64,000 nucleotides of DNA from Hydrogenothermaceae bacterium (GCA_026418455.1 JAOABH010000004.1:558001-622000); one strand, 5' to 3'. Shown: positions 17,566-27,071, counted from the stretch's first letter. Program-made: numbers and translations. The notes: generated by a model from the sequence alone, not told the origin.

Positions 17566-18219
17566 TTGGCGAAGGTAATAAAGTTGGAGAAAGAAAAGCT
17601 GCCAATAGAGAAAGATGTTGATTTAGAGTTAGAGTATAAACTTTACTCTGTTTATGACTTTTTAAAAAAGAGATGGAAATTAGTTATTAGTCTATTATTT
17701 ATTGTTCTGGTAGGAGCTGCTGGATTTTACTTAAAGGAAAAATTAGACAAAGAAAAAAGAGAAAAAGCTTCAATTTTGCTTTCAAAGATAAAGATAAACA
17801 GTCAGCTGTCTGAAAACAAGATAGAGGAAGCTAAAAAACTCATAATAGATTTTGAGAAAAATTACAGCTCAACAGATTTATACAAAGTAGTTCTTGCTTA
17901 TAAAATTTTAATTGAAAAGGAAAGTAACAAAGAAGACCAAAAATCAGCAAAAGAACTTTTAGGACTACTTAAAACAGACCTAAAAAGTGGAGTAAATGAG
18001 TATATAGCTTATACTGACTACAAAGAGAATAAACTAAAAGAGGCAAAATTAGTTCTTGAAAGTATTGACCAGAAAAATTACAACTTCTACTCTTCCAGAG
18101 CTTTACTTGGTTTTATATACAAAAAAGAAGGAAACACTCAAAAGGCTCAAGAGATGTTTAAACTTTTATCAAATTCTAATTATAGATACTTCTCTTTAAT
18201 AGGTAAAGAGAATTTATAG
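17566..18219 (+). CDS. Membrane-anchored TPR-like protein (YfgM type)
   Basis: A 217-residue protein with a charged cytoplasmic N-terminus, one membrane segment (about residues 40-60, LVISLLFIVLVGAAGFYL) and a helical periplasmic part with TPR-like spacing, the clearest repeat being ALLGFIYKKEGNTQKAQEMF near residue 185. This architecture resembles YfgM, a chaperone partner of the Sec translocon, but the similarity is structural, not certain. The start could be TTG 17566 or TTG 17584; the latter has AAGG better placed. Confidence 0.65.
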   Translation: MAKVIKLEKEKLPIEKDVDLELEYKLYSVYDFLKKRWKLVISLLFIVLVGAAGFYLKEKLDKEKREKASILLSKIKINSQLSENKIEEAKKLIIDFEKNYSSTDLYKVVLAYKILIEKESNKEDQKSAKELLGLLKTDLKSGVNEYIAYTDYKENKLKEAKLVLESIDQKNYNFYSSRALLGFIYKKEGNTQKAQEMFKLLSNSNYRYFSLIGKENL

Positions 18220-18227
18220 GAGGATTT

Positions 18228-18926
18228 ATGGAAAAACTATATGAAGGAAAAGCTAAGATAGTCTATAAAACAGATGAACCAGACAAAGTGATAATATTTT
18301 TTAAAGATGAAGCAACTGCCTTCAATGCTCAAAAGAAAGATGTAATAGAAGGTAAAGGTGTTTTAAACAATAAGATATCATCCCTGTTTTTTAAACTTTT
18401 AAATGAAAAAGATATTCCAACACATTTCATACAGCAACTTTCAGATAGAGAAATGCTTGCATATAAAACTACAATTATACCGGTAGAAGTGGTAGTAAGA
18501 AATATGGCAACTGGAAGTATAGTAAAGAGACTTGGTATAGAAGAGAAAACTGTTTTTAACCCACCACTTATAGAGTTTTATCTAAAAAATGATGCCCTTG
18601 GAGATCCTATAATATGTTATGAACATATAAAAGCTTTAAATCTTGCCTCTGATGAAGATATAAATACCATAAAATCTCTTGCCTTTAAAGTAAATGACAT
18701 CTTAAAAGATTTTATGAAATCTCATGGAATTATTCTGGTAGATTTTAAACTTGAGTTTGGTAAAAAATCTGATGGAGCTATAGTGGTTGCAGATGAGATA
18801 TCTCCGGATACATGTAGATTTTGGGATGAGAAAACTGGAGAAAGGATGGATAAAGACAGATTTAGACTAAACCTTGGGGAGCTAACAAAGTATTACGAAG
18901 AAGTGTTAAAGAGAATAGAGAGATGA
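18228..18926 (+). CDS. purC: SAICAR synthetase
   Basis: Joins CAIR and aspartate with ATP in purine synthesis. The start KLYEGKAKIVYKTDEPDKVI, the central VVRNMATGS and the C-terminal LVDFKLEFG and DEISPDTCRFWD are the family signatures; 232 residues is the standard length. It has its own AGGAGG site and overlaps galU by 4 bases. purB is present at 37890, outside this operon. Confidence 0.97.
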   Translation: MEKLYEGKAKIVYKTDEPDKVIIFFKDEATAFNAQKKDVIEGKGVLNNKISSLFFKLLNEKDIPTHFIQQLSDREMLAYKTTIIPVEVVVRNMATGSIVKRLGIEEKTVFNPPLIEFYLKNDALGDPIICYEHIKALNLASDEDINTIKSLAFKVNDILKDFMKSHGIILVDFKLEFGKKSDGAIVVADEISPDTCRFWDEKTGERMDKDRFRLNLGELTKYYEEVLKRIER

Positions 18927-19804
18927 GAGAGGTAAAAAAAGCTGTTATCCCTGTTGCAGGTTTTGGAACAAGATTTTTACCTGCTACAAAATCAACACCA
19001 AAAGAGATGCTTCCGATAATAGACAAACCTATAATACATTACATAGTAGAGGAAGCTATAAAGTCTGGTATAGAGACTATAATATTTGTAACAGGAAGAC
19101 ACAAAAGAGCAATAGAAGATTACTTTGATTACTATCCAGAACTTGAAAGTATACTATTGAAAAATGGAAAAAAAGAGTTAGTAGAGAGTTTAAGAGAAAT
19201 ATCAAATATGGCAGAATTTGTTTATGTAAGACAGAAGGAACAGCTCGGACTTGGACATGCAGTTTTAACTGCCAAGCATATAGTTGGAGACGAGCCTTTT
19301 GCTGTATTACTGGGAGATGAATTAATTATAAATGATAAACAACCTGCAATAGGACAACTTATCTCTGCTTACTATAAATTTGGAAAATCCGTAATAGGAA
19401 CGATGGAAGTTTCAAAGGAAGATGTCAGTAAATATGGGATAGTTGCAGGTAAAAGTATAACAGAAGGTATAAAACTTGTTGATTATATGGTAGAAAAACC
19501 CAAACCTGAGGAAGCACCTTCAACCTCAGCTATAATAGGTAGATATGTCCTTACACCAACAATATTTGAAGAGTTAGAAAAAACTCCTCTCGGAAAAGGA
19601 GGAGAACTTCAACTTACAGATGCAATGGTTAATCTACTAAAAAAAGAAGCCATATACTCAAAAGATATAGAAGGTATAAGACACGACACAGGAAACAAGT
19701 TAGGGTATTTAAAGGCTATAATAGATTTTGCCTTAATGTCAGAAGATATAAAAGAGGATATAAAAGAACTTATATTGAAAAAGTGTAAAGAAATTAATGG
19801 ATAA
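18923..19804 (+). CDS. galU: UTP-glucose-1-phosphate uridylyltransferase
   Basis: Makes UDP-glucose from UTP and glucose-1-phosphate. The nucleotide-binding start AVIPVAGFGTRFLPATKSTPKEMLPI, the FVRQ-like segment YVRQKEQLGLGHAV, LLGDE and VEKPKPEEAPS are diagnostic. At 293 residues it is full length. Its product is the substrate for Ugd (3217). The 3' end overlaps rsmA by 8 bases. Confidence 0.96.
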   Translation: MREVKKAVIPVAGFGTRFLPATKSTPKEMLPIIDKPIIHYIVEEAIKSGIETIIFVTGRHKRAIEDYFDYYPELESILLKNGKKELVESLREISNMAEFVYVRQKEQLGLGHAVLTAKHIVGDEPFAVLLGDELIINDKQPAIGQLISAYYKFGKSVIGTMEVSKEDVSKYGIVAGKSITEGIKLVDYMVEKPKPEEAPSTSAIIGRYVLTPTIFEELEKTPLGKGGELQLTDAMVNLLKKEAIYSKDIEGIRHDTGNKLGYLKAIIDFALMSEDIKEDIKELILKKCKEING

Positions 19805-20573
19805 AAACTTTAAAACAAAGAAACAGTTTGGACAACATCTCCTTATATCAAAGGATGTTATAACAAAGATAGTAGATACTTTGGATATTAAAGAAGAAGA
19901 CAATATAATAGAGATAGGAGTTGGAACAGGACATCTAACAGAGGAAATTCTGTCAAGAAATCCTTCAATAGTTTACGGTATAGAGATAGATAAAGCAGCT
20001 TATCCCATAATTGAAGAAAAATTTAAAGATTACAGAAATTTTGAGCTTATAAAAGCTGATTTTTTTGATGTAGATTTAAAATCAGTAATCGGTGATAAAA
20101 AAGTTAAATTTACCGGAAATCTTCCGTATAATGTGGCATCAAACATAATAATCAAGACAGTTTATTTTTTAAGTAACATTAAACTCTCTGTTTTCATGGT
20201 TCAGAAGGAAGTAGCAGAAAAAATTATAGCAAAACCAAGGAGTAAGAATTGCACATTTTTTTCTGTTTTCATACAAACTTTTTATAAACCTGAGTATATA
20301 ATGAGCGTTCCAGCAAGATTTTTTTATCCACCTCCGAAAGTAACCTCCGGAGTTATAAAGCTAATACCCAAAGAAAAGATACAGATAACGGATATAGATG
20401 ATTACAGGGAGTTTTTATCAAAACTGTTCCAAAATAGAAGAAAGATGCTTAGAACTAAAATTGATACAGAGTTGTTAAAATCAGCAGATATAAACCCTGA
20501 AAGTAGAGTAGAGGAGTTAAATCTGGAACATATATTAAAACTGTACGAGGTTGTAAAAAGTGGTGATAGGTAG
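19797..20573 (+). CDS. rsmA: 16S rRNA dimethyladenosine transferase
   Basis: Dimethylates the two adjacent adenines in the helix 45 loop of 16S rRNA. SAM-binding motif I is EIGVGTGHLTEEIL (about residues 39-52), and the catalytic motif is GNLPYNVAS. Motifs KKQFGQHLL and PPKVTSGVI also fit. Length 258 is usual. It is followed by ylxP and rbfA, so this part of the operon is devoted to small-subunit maturation. Confidence 0.95.
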   Translation: MDKNFKTKKQFGQHLLISKDVITKIVDTLDIKEEDNIIEIGVGTGHLTEEILSRNPSIVYGIEIDKAAYPIIEEKFKDYRNFELIKADFFDVDLKSVIGDKKVKFTGNLPYNVASNIIIKTVYFLSNIKLSVFMVQKEVAEKIIAKPRSKNCTFFSVFIQTFYKPEYIMSVPARFFYPPPKVTSGVIKLIPKEKIQITDIDDYREFLSKLFQNRRKMLRTKIDTELLKSADINPESRVEELNLEHILKLYEVVKSGDR

Positions 20574-20841
20574 TCTTATACTTGAGATATATTTACCTCA
20601 AGCCCACTCACTTAAAGAAAAGAGGATGATAGTTAAATCTTTAAAGGAAAAGTTGAGAAATAAATTTAATGTCTCTGTCGCAGAAGTTGATAATCAGGAT
20701 AGTTGGCAGTCTGCAGTAATTGCTGTTGTGACAGTGGCTCCTGACAAAAAACATCTTGATAAAATATTACAGTCAGTTATAAATTTTGTTGATGAAAATT
20801 TTCCTGATTTGCATATAAATATATCCCAAGAAATTATATAA
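20560..20841 (+). CDS. ylxP: YlxP-like DUF503 protein
   Basis: A 93-residue protein of the DUF503 family (YlxP), often found beside rbfA and infB. The start VIGSLILEIYLPQAHSLKEKR and the segment NVSVAEVDNQDSWQSAVIAVVTV are the family pattern. Function is not firmly known. Two GTG codons (20560 and 20563) can serve as start; both lie inside the end of rsmA. Confidence 0.88.
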   Translation: MVIGSLILEIYLPQAHSLKEKRMIVKSLKEKLRNKFNVSVAEVDNQDSWQSAVIAVVTVAPDKKHLDKILQSVINFVDENFPDLHINISQEII

Positions 20842-20853
20842 AGGTGATGAGTT

Positions 20854-21156
20854 ATGGAAAAAAAGACAAATAGAATGGAAAAGGTAAACTCACTTATAAA
20901 GAGAGAGTTAAGTGAAATTTTAAAAGAGGAGTATGAGTTTGGACTTGATAACTTTGTATCTGTAAATATTGTAGATACAAAAGCTGATTTAAGTGTGGCG
21001 GATATCTATATATCATCTTTAAGAGATGAGGAAGCCATAGTTGAGAACTTAAATAGAGAGAGCAGACATATAAGATACGTCTTAAGTAAAAAGATAGATA
21101 TGAAGAAAACACCACAGCTCAGATTTAAAGTGGATAGATTTAAAGTTTCCCTTTAA
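20854..21156 (+). CDS. rbfA: Ribosome-binding factor A
   Basis: Assists late 30S maturation by binding near helix 1 of 16S rRNA. The KH-type fold is visible: NRMEKVNSLIKRELSEIL, VSVNIVDTKADLSVADIYIS and the C-terminal KKTPQLRFKVD. Length 100 is usual for compact forms. Its last 17 bases overlap the end of rsmI on the other strand, so the two transcripts are complementary there. Confidence 0.9.
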   Translation: MEKKTNRMEKVNSLIKRELSEILKEEYEFGLDNFVSVNIVDTKADLSVADIYISSLRDEEAIVENLNRESRHIRYVLSKKIDMKKTPQLRFKVDRFKVSL

Positions 21157-21970
21157 TATCCATTATGATCTTATAAACCCTGTTTTTAGGTAGATTGTAT
21201 TTTGTGGTGAGGAGTTTTGTTATATCTTTTGCAGATTGTCCTGCTAACAAAAGCTGTTTTACCTCTTCCTCTATATTTATCTCTTCTTCTTTTTCTGAAG
21301 GATAGACAACAATAACAAACTCTCCTTTTAGATTTTCTTTGTTCTGTTTTAGAGAGTTTATCACATCTTCAACAGTCCCATAAAAAAACTTTTCATGTAT
21401 TTTTGTGAGCTCCTTTCCTATAAACACCTTAGCATCTTTATCTATAGTGTGTATAATTTCCAAACTGTTTAAAACCCTTAAAGGACTTTCATAGAAGATG
21501 AACGTAAATCCTAAATTTAAATACTCTTTAATCTGTTTAGTTTTTTGACTTTCCTTTTGATGTAAAAATCCAACAAAGAGAAATTTGTCTGTTGGAAGCC
21601 CACTTACAGAAAGGACTGTTGTGAGGGCAGAAGCCCCTGGTACAGGAATAACATCAATACCGTTTTCTCTACACAATTTCACTATATTGTATCCTGGGTC
21701 TGATATACATGGAGTTCCAGCATCGGAAACGAGAGCCACATCATCACTTTGCAGTATATTTAAAATTTTTGGAGCTGTTTTCTCTTCGTTATAGTTATGG
21801 TAAGAGATAAGTTTTTTATTAGTTATACCGTAATAGTTTAAAAGCTTTTTTGTATGTCTTGTATCTTCACAGGCTATATAGTTGATAGATTTAAGAACCT
21901 CCAGAGCTCTTAAAGTTATATCTTTAAGATTACCTATAGGTGTTGCTACTACGTAAAGCTTACCTTTCAA
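21140..21970 (-). CDS. rsmI: 16S rRNA 2'-O-methyltransferase (C1402)
   Basis: Methylates the ribose of C1402 in the 30S decoding centre using SAM. Typical blocks: VATPIGNLKDITLRALEVL at the start, ACEDTRHTKKLL, VSDAGTPCISDPG and PVPGASALTTVLSVSGL, FVGFLHQK and FYESPLRV. 276 residues is full length. It overlaps the secreted-protein gene upstream by 4 bases. Confidence 0.95.
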   Translation of the reverse strand: MKGKLYVVATPIGNLKDITLRALEVLKSINYIACEDTRHTKKLLNYYGITNKKLISYHNYNEEKTAPKILNILQSDDVALVSDAGTPCISDPGYNIVKLCRENGIDVIPVPGASALTTVLSVSGLPTDKFLFVGFLHQKESQKTKQIKEYLNLGFTFIFYESPLRVLNSLEIIHTIDKDAKVFIGKELTKIHEKFFYGTVEDVINSLKQNKENLKGEFVIVVYPSEKEEEINIEEEVKQLLLAGQSAKDITKLLTTKYNLPKNRVYKIIMDIKGKL

Positions 21971-22809
21971 GGTAAATTCACAGTGTTATTTATTACTTTA
22001 AAAGTTCCTAAAAAGATATTATCTTTGTAAAGATTTATGGTAGTATTATTTAAATTGTACTTCTCCGGTATTTTTATAACTTTTCCGGACAAACTACCTT
22101 CCATCTCTCTATATTTAACAACCTTTGAGGTGTAAGGCTCTATAAAAGTCTTATTAAATAGCTTAACAGTCATATCTCTATCCTTTATATAAAGTTCCAC
22201 ATCCTTCAAATTTAGAGAGGTTTCATTTTTGATTGTATAGAACTCCTGTATCAAAACTTTATCCTTCATCACATTTCCAACATAACTTACCTGCCAGCTA
22301 AATCCTTCTAAAGGATATGAGATTTTTACAGAGGCATTTTGAGGTTTTAAGGATTTTAACCTGACTGTTATTTTTGGAGACATAAGATCTTGCCAGTTAA
22401 GGGAAGATGATAGTCTACTTGGGAAAGTCGGTAAAGTGGTTATAATCAAACCTCTTTTAGTATCTATTGTTATGTATCCATCTTTAACTGAGATAACTGT
22501 TCCAGATATAACTCTCCCTTCACCTTCGATAGATATAGTTTTTCCAACTATATTTTCTATCCAGTTACTCCTCGAAGGTTCAAATACATAACCAACAACA
22601 GAAACTGTAGAATCTGTTGGTGTTATCACTAAGCTTTCTACTTTGGCTAATGGAAGAAGCTTTATTGGACCTACAACACTTTCTCCTTCTGGAAGTATAA
22701 ATTCGTTAATTTGAGTGTAAGTAGAAAATCCTGATTTATTAACAGTTAAACTATCAGCAAAAGATATAGAAAATAAAGCCAAAATTCCTGCGACAACCTT
22801 TCTCAACAT
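21967..22809 (-). CDS. Secreted protein with DUF4139-like features
   Basis: A 280-residue protein with a signal peptide (residues 1 to about 18, ending SISFADS), so it is probably periplasmic. The segment YPLEGFSWQVSYVGNVMKDKVLIQEFYTIKNETSLNLKDVELYI resembles the DUF4139 pattern of beta-rich proteins, though it is shorter than most members. Earlier parts look like two small beta domains. The role is unknown. It ends overlapping rsmI and follows the SNF2 helicase after 29 bases. Confidence 0.6.
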   Translation of the reverse strand: MLRKVVAGILALFSISFADSLTVNKSGFSTYTQINEFILPEGESVVGPIKLLPLAKVESLVITPTDSTVSVVGYVFEPSRSNWIENIVGKTISIEGEGRVISGTVISVKDGYITIDTKRGLIITTLPTFPSRLSSSLNWQDLMSPKITVRLKSLKPQNASVKISYPLEGFSWQVSYVGNVMKDKVLIQEFYTIKNETSLNLKDVELYIKDRDMTVKLFNKTFIEPYTSKVVKYREMEGSLSGKVIKIPEKYNLNNTTINLYKDNIFLGTFKVINNTVNLP

Positions 22810-22838
22810 ACACTCCTTTAAAAATTATGTTAGAACTA

Positions 22839-24515
22839 TTATACAACCAATTTTAATCCCATGAAATCTAGGAGTTCATCAAGAGTGATACTCTCAATCT
22901 CATTTATATCTGAATCTATAACAGAATCTATCATCATTTCTTTCTGCTTTAATCTCTGGAGTATATGGTCTTCTATAGTATCATTTGTTACAAATTTGTA
23001 TATATTAACTTTACTATTTTGCCCTATCCTATGAACCCTGTCTTCTGCTTGCCACATCTTTGCAGGATTCCAGTGAAGATCGAAGAATATGACATAACTT
23101 CCGGCAGTTAAAGTTAAGCCTTCTCCTGCTGCTGTTATTGTCCCTACAAAAACTTTACATTCATCGTTTTCCATAAAACTTTTTACAGCTTTATCCCTTT
23201 CTATCTTATTTAAACTCCCATGATAAACAGCTATATTGTTTGGATTTAAGAAGCTCCTTAGACTTTTAACTATCTTATCTATACCTTCGGTTATAAAATT
23301 TGAAAATATTACAACCTTATCCTTATTATCTATAATCTCTTTAACAATCTCAATCATTCTATCTGCTTTTGGACTGTGTATAGATTCAGGTGCAAAATTA
23401 CATATCTGCCTTAGTTTTTGAATGGAAAATATTATGTTCTGTTTCATCATAAACACAAAGTTTCTCTCATTTTTATACCTTTCAAATATTGTTGATAACC
23501 TCCTCTGTTCAGAGTGTAAAAATTTTTCGTAATACTCCCTCTGAAGAGGAGATAGATTAAATCTCTCAATCTCAGGAGGTAGTTTCTCTGGAAGTTGAGT
23601 AAGTATCTCCTTTTTAAGTCTTCTCAGCATTATAGGTTTTATAAGATCTCGGGCTTCTTCCTGAGTAATTTTCTCAGGTAATTTTTCATCAGGTTTTAGA
23701 AATTCATATAAAGAGATAAGTTCCCGTAAATTATTTTGAAGTGGTGTTCCAGATAAAGCCCATCTAAATTTTGCCTTTTTTGCGAAGAATTTAACAGCTC
23801 TAGATTTAGAGGTTTCTCTATTTTTTATATTGTGAGCCTCATCTAAAACTATAATATCAAGATCTTTAGAAAACTCTCTCAAGATATTAAGCTTTTCTTT
23901 ATAATCATTTTTAAGAGTATCATAGCTGACTATATAGATATGACTTTTTATGCTCCAAAGTATATCTCTCTGTCTTTTTCCTTCCATTATAGTTACAAAA
24001 TTCAATTCCGGAGCCCACTTTGATATATGTTCTTCCCAAACAGAGATAAGACTGGAAGGAACAACGATGAGAGTTTTTTTTATAACACCTTTTATAAAAA
24101 GTATCCTTAAGGCGGTTGTAGTCATAACAGTTTTTCCAGTCCCCATCTGGTCAGCAAGTAAACATCCTTCGTTAGAGATAAGAAATTTAACTCCTTGAAC
24201 TTGATAATCAAAAAGCTTATTTGGTAAATTTAACTCATCTGGTAAATCAAAATTTATAGACGGCATCAAAAGAGGTGTTAATAGGTCAAAAAGTGAGTAA
24301 TTTCTATACTTATATATAGGACCTCTTACATTTTCTCTGTTGTCAAATTTCTCCTTAATCTCTTCAAAATTCTTTCCTACGTATATTTTTCCAGTTTCTT
24401 TTAGATTTGGAAGTAGCTTTACAAGATTATCAGATGTACAGATTTTATTTACTATAAAATCTATCTCTTTAATTTCGGAATCTATATGTATAGGTATCTG
24501 TTTAATCTTAAACAT
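22839..24515 (-). CDS. SNF2-family helicase-like ATPase
   Basis: A 558-residue double-stranded-DNA translocase of the Swi2/Snf2 superfamily. Domains: N-terminal about 100 residues of unknown fold, then motif I DQMGTGKT (122-129), motif II DEAH (225-228), motif III LSGTPLQN, and the C-terminal lobe with FVGTITAAGEGLTL and motif VI QAEDRVHRIGQ. No SWIM zinc finger, nuclease or methylase domain is attached. Its start overlaps the stop of the upstream 171-residue gene by 8 bases. Bacterial relatives include RapA and uncharacterised stand-alone translocases; the target is unknown. Confidence 0.9.
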   Translation of the reverse strand: MFKIKQIPIHIDSEIKEIDFIVNKICTSDNLVKLLPNLKETGKIYVGKNFEEIKEKFDNRENVRGPIYKYRNYSLFDLLTPLLMPSINFDLPDELNLPNKLFDYQVQGVKFLISNEGCLLADQMGTGKTVMTTTALRILFIKGVIKKTLIVVPSSLISVWEEHISKWAPELNFVTIMEGKRQRDILWSIKSHIYIVSYDTLKNDYKEKLNILREFSKDLDIIVLDEAHNIKNRETSKSRAVKFFAKKAKFRWALSGTPLQNNLRELISLYEFLKPDEKLPEKITQEEARDLIKPIMLRRLKKEILTQLPEKLPPEIERFNLSPLQREYYEKFLHSEQRRLSTIFERYKNERNFVFMMKQNIIFSIQKLRQICNFAPESIHSPKADRMIEIVKEIIDNKDKVVIFSNFITEGIDKIVKSLRSFLNPNNIAVYHGSLNKIERDKAVKSFMENDECKVFVGTITAAGEGLTLTAGSYVIFFDLHWNPAKMWQAEDRVHRIGQNSKVNIYKFVTNDTIEDHILQRLKQKEMMIDSVIDSDINEIESITLDELLDFMGLKLVV

Positions 24516-25023
24516 TCTCTTCCTGTAGATTTAAAAACTCTATCGCTCTTTCTATCCTTTCAAAAGGTTCCATTATATTACTATATTTGAAACTTTCTTG
24601 AAAAATCTTTATAAACTTTCCCATATCATCTTCATCTTTTGCCAGAAATCTTATCATAATAGGTTCAAATTTTGTATTGGCACTCTGTAATTTTATGCTA
24701 AATTTATCTCTCGCTTTAAATTCATCATATTTCTGTAACAAAAATACTGGTTTATCTATCTTATCTCTCAAATTCAGTAAATCTTTTTCTTTTACAAAGC
24801 ATGTACCGAAATCCACTTGAGCAGAATCAATCAACTCTTTACCTATCTTTTCAACAAAGAGAAAATCTTTAAGAGATTCACCGTAAATTATCTTTTGAAG
24901 ATCATCTAATATTATCTTCGAGGTTATCCTAAATTCTAATGTTTTTGTCCTCTCATCTGTTACAAGTAATGCTGCTCTTATAAATTCCGGAAAAACCTTA
25001 AAATGTAAATAACAGTAATTCAT
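24508..25023 (-). CDS. Unknown 171-residue protein coupled to the SNF2 helicase
   Basis: I recognise no family. The protein is soluble, with no signal peptide or membrane segment, and mixed alpha/beta in appearance (NYCYLHFKVFPEFIRAALLV; then ILDDLQKIIYGESLKDFLFVEKIGKELIDSAQ). Cysteines are few (C4, C95 region GTCFV). It has a good ribosome site (AGAGGG) and an extended -10 upstream, and overlaps the helicase start by 8 bases, so the two are probably made together and may form a complex. Confidence 0.75.
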   Translation of the reverse strand: MNYCYLHFKVFPEFIRAALLVTDERTKTLEFRITSKIILDDLQKIIYGESLKDFLFVEKIGKELIDSAQVDFGTCFVKEKDLLNLRDKIDKPVFLLQKYDEFKARDKFSIKLQSANTKFEPIMIRFLAKDEDDMGKFIKIFQESFKYSNIMEPFERIERAIEFLNLQEENV

Positions 25024-25045
25024 ATCATCCCTCTTTTTACAACTT

Positions 25046-25054
25046 ATTATATCA
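25046..25054 (-). promoter_or_regulatory. Extended -10 promoter for the SNF2 pair
   Basis: On the minus strand TGATATAAT gives an extended -10 (TG, one base, TATAAT) 23 bases upstream of the start of the 171-residue gene. No clear -35 element is needed for this type. Confidence 0.55.
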
Positions 25055-25097
25055 AAAAATTTCTAAAAAAATTTTTACTATAGCATTATCAAAAATG

Positions 25098-25126
25098 TTG
25101 ACAAGATTATACTAAAGTATTAATAT
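25098..25126 (+). promoter_or_regulatory. dnaK promoter
   Basis: TTGACA (25098-25103) and TAATAT (25121-25126) are 17 bases apart. The start would be about 25133, leaving a short leader with AAGGAGG before the ATG. No CIRCE element (TTAGCACTC and its inverted copy) is present. Confidence 0.7.
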
Positions 25127-25166
25127 ATATACTGTAAAAATATTCAGATGTAAGGAGGTTATTAAG

Positions 25167-27020
25167 ATGGGAAAAGTGATAGGAATTGACCTTGGAACTA
25201 CGAACTCTGTTGTTTCTGTAGTTATAGGTGGTGAGCCTGTAGTTATAGCAAACCAAGAAGGTTTTAGAACTACTCCATCTATTGTTTCTTGGACAAAAGA
25301 AGGGGAAATTTTAGTAGGAGAACCAGCAAAAAGAAGGGCAGTTTTAGATCCTCTAAACACAATATATGAATCAAAAAGATTTATAGGAAGAAAATATGAT
25401 GAAGTAACACAAGAGATAAAACATGTACCGTATAAAGTAGTTGCAGATGAGAAAGGAGATGCTGCTTTTGATGTTCCTAATGCAGGTAGAGTTGTAAGAC
25501 CAGAAGAAGTAGGAGCTCAGATACTTAAAAAGTTAAAAGAGGCAGCAGAAGCATATCTAGGAGAAAAAGTTACTGAAGCTGTTATAACTGTTCCAGCATA
25601 CTTTAATGAGAGACAGAGACAGGCTACAAAAGATGCAGGTAAGATAGCAGGTCTTGAAGTTAAAAGAATAATAAACGAACCTACAGCTGCTGCTCTTGCA
25701 TACGGACTTGACAAAAAATCTGATGTAAAAATCCTTGTTTATGACTTTGGTGGTGGAACGTTTGACGTATCTATACTTGAAGGTGGAGATGGTGTAATAG
25801 AAGTTAAAGCTTCTGATGGTGATACACATCTTGGTGGATCAGATATTGATGCAAGAATTGTAAACTGGCTTGTTGACGAATTCCAAAAAGAGCATGGTAT
25901 AGATTTAAGGAAAGATAAAACCGCTTTCCAAAGATTAAAAGAAGCAGCAGAGCAAGCCAAGAAAGAACTTTCCTTCAAAATGGAAACAGAGATAAATCTT
26001 CCATTTATAACAATAGATACAAACACAAATCAACCATTACATTTACAGAAGAAACTTACAAGAGCAAGACTTGAAGAAATGATAAAAGATCTAATAGATA
26101 GAACTATGGAGATAGTAAAGAGAGCATTAGAAGCTGCAAAATTAACACCTTCCGATATTGATGAAGTTGTATTAGTTGGAGGTTCTACAAGGATACCTCT
26201 TGTCCAACAGAAAATAAAAGAATTCTTTGGAAAAGAACCTAATAAATCTGTTAATCCAGACGAAGTTGTTGCAGTAGGTGCTGCTATACAAGGTGGTGTT
26301 TTGAAAGGTGAAGTTAAAGATGTTTTACTCATAGATGTAACACCTCTATCTCTCGGTATAGAAACTCTCGGTGGCGTTATGACAGTCTTAATTCCAAGAA
26401 ACACCCCAATACCTACCAAAAAATGTGAAATGTTTACAACAGCTGCTGATAACCAAACTATGGTTGAGATTGCCGTATATCAGGGTGAGAGAAGTGTTGC
26501 AAGGGAAAATAAACTACTTGGTAGTTTCAAGCTTACTGATATACCACCAGCTCCAAGAGGAGTACCACAGATAGAAGTATGTTTTGATATAGATGCAGAT
26601 GGAATACTACATGTAACAGCAACAGATAAAGCAACAGGTAAAGCTCAATCTATAACCGTTACACCTTCCAGCGGTTTAACTAAAGAGGATATTGATAAGA
26701 TAATACAAGAGGCTAAAAGACACGAAGAAGAGGACAAGAAGTTTAAAGAGACCATAGAGCTAAGAAATCAACTTGATGCTTTAACATACTCCTTTGAAAA
26801 ATCTTTCAATGAGAACAGAGCTAAGTTTAGCCCTGAAGAGATAACTGAGGCTGAGAGCGCCATAGCGGAAGCTAAAAAAGCTATAGAATCAAACGATAAA
26901 ACTCAGATACACTCAGCTATGGATAAACTACAAAATGTTGCCAATAAATTTGCATCAAAGCTTTACGGACAAGCGGGCGGGTCCGGTTCTGACGATGCTA
27001 TAAATCCAGAAGTTCATTAA
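25167..27020 (+). CDS. dnaK: Hsp70 chaperone DnaK
   Basis: ATP-driven chaperone for protein folding and heat stress. The three Hsp70 signatures are present: [28 protein letters not shown] and [14 protein letters not shown]; the substrate-binding domain follows, and the C-terminus is a helical lid with a short tail instead of the usual EEVD-like acidic stretch. Length 617 is typical. It stands alone: no grpE or dnaJ adjoins, and a terminator-like hairpin follows before htpX. A strong vegetative promoter precedes it. Confidence 0.98.
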   Translation: MGKVIGIDLGTTNSVVSVVIGGEPVVIANQEGFRTTPSIVSWTKEGEILVGEPAKRRAVLDPLNTIYESKRFIGRKYDEVTQEIKHVPYKVVADEKGDAAFDVPNAGRVVRPEEVGAQILKKLKEAAEAYLGEKVTEAVITVPAYFNERQRQATKDAGKIAGLEVKRIINEPTAAALAYGLDKKSDVKILVYDFGGGTFDVSILEGGDGVIEVKASDGDTHLGGSDIDARIVNWLVDEFQKEHGIDLRKDKTAFQRLKEAAEQAKKELSFKMETEINLPFITIDTNTNQPLHLQKKLTRARLEEMIKDLIDRTMEIVKRALEAAKLTPSDIDEVVLVGGSTRIPLVQQKIKEFFGKEPNKSVNPDEVVAVGAAIQGGVLKGEVKDVLLIDVTPLSLGIETLGGVMTVLIPRNTPIPTKKCEMFTTAADNQTMVEIAVYQGERSVARENKLLGSFKLTDIPPAPRGVPQIEVCFDIDADGILHVTATDKATGKAQSITVTPSSGLTKEDIDKIIQEAKRHEEEDKKFKETIELRNQLDALTYSFEKSFNENRAKFSPEEITEAESAIAEAKKAIESNDKTQIHSAMDKLQNVANKFASKLYGQAGGSGSDDAINPEVH

Positions 27021-27045
27021 CAGTTTGTTTAAAAACCGTTTACCT

Positions 27046-27071
27046 AAGAGGGGTTGAAAAATATCCCTCTT
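27046..27071 (+). terminator. Hairpin after dnaK
   Basis: AAGAGGG (27046-27052) pairs with CCCTCTT (27065-27071) across a 12-base loop and is followed by a T-rich stretch (TCTATTATATTT). It fits a factor-independent terminator, although the loop is long. Confidence 0.55.

Noticed and set aside
22839-25023. SNF2 helicase as part of a known defence island
   Set aside because: No methylase, nuclease, phospholipase or other typical defence genes adjoin; neighbours are housekeeping genes.
25517-26419. Long open frames on the minus strand inside dnaK
   Set aside because: They mirror the codon pattern of dnaK, have no ribosome sites and no protein-like composition (runs of Ser, Ile and Phe).
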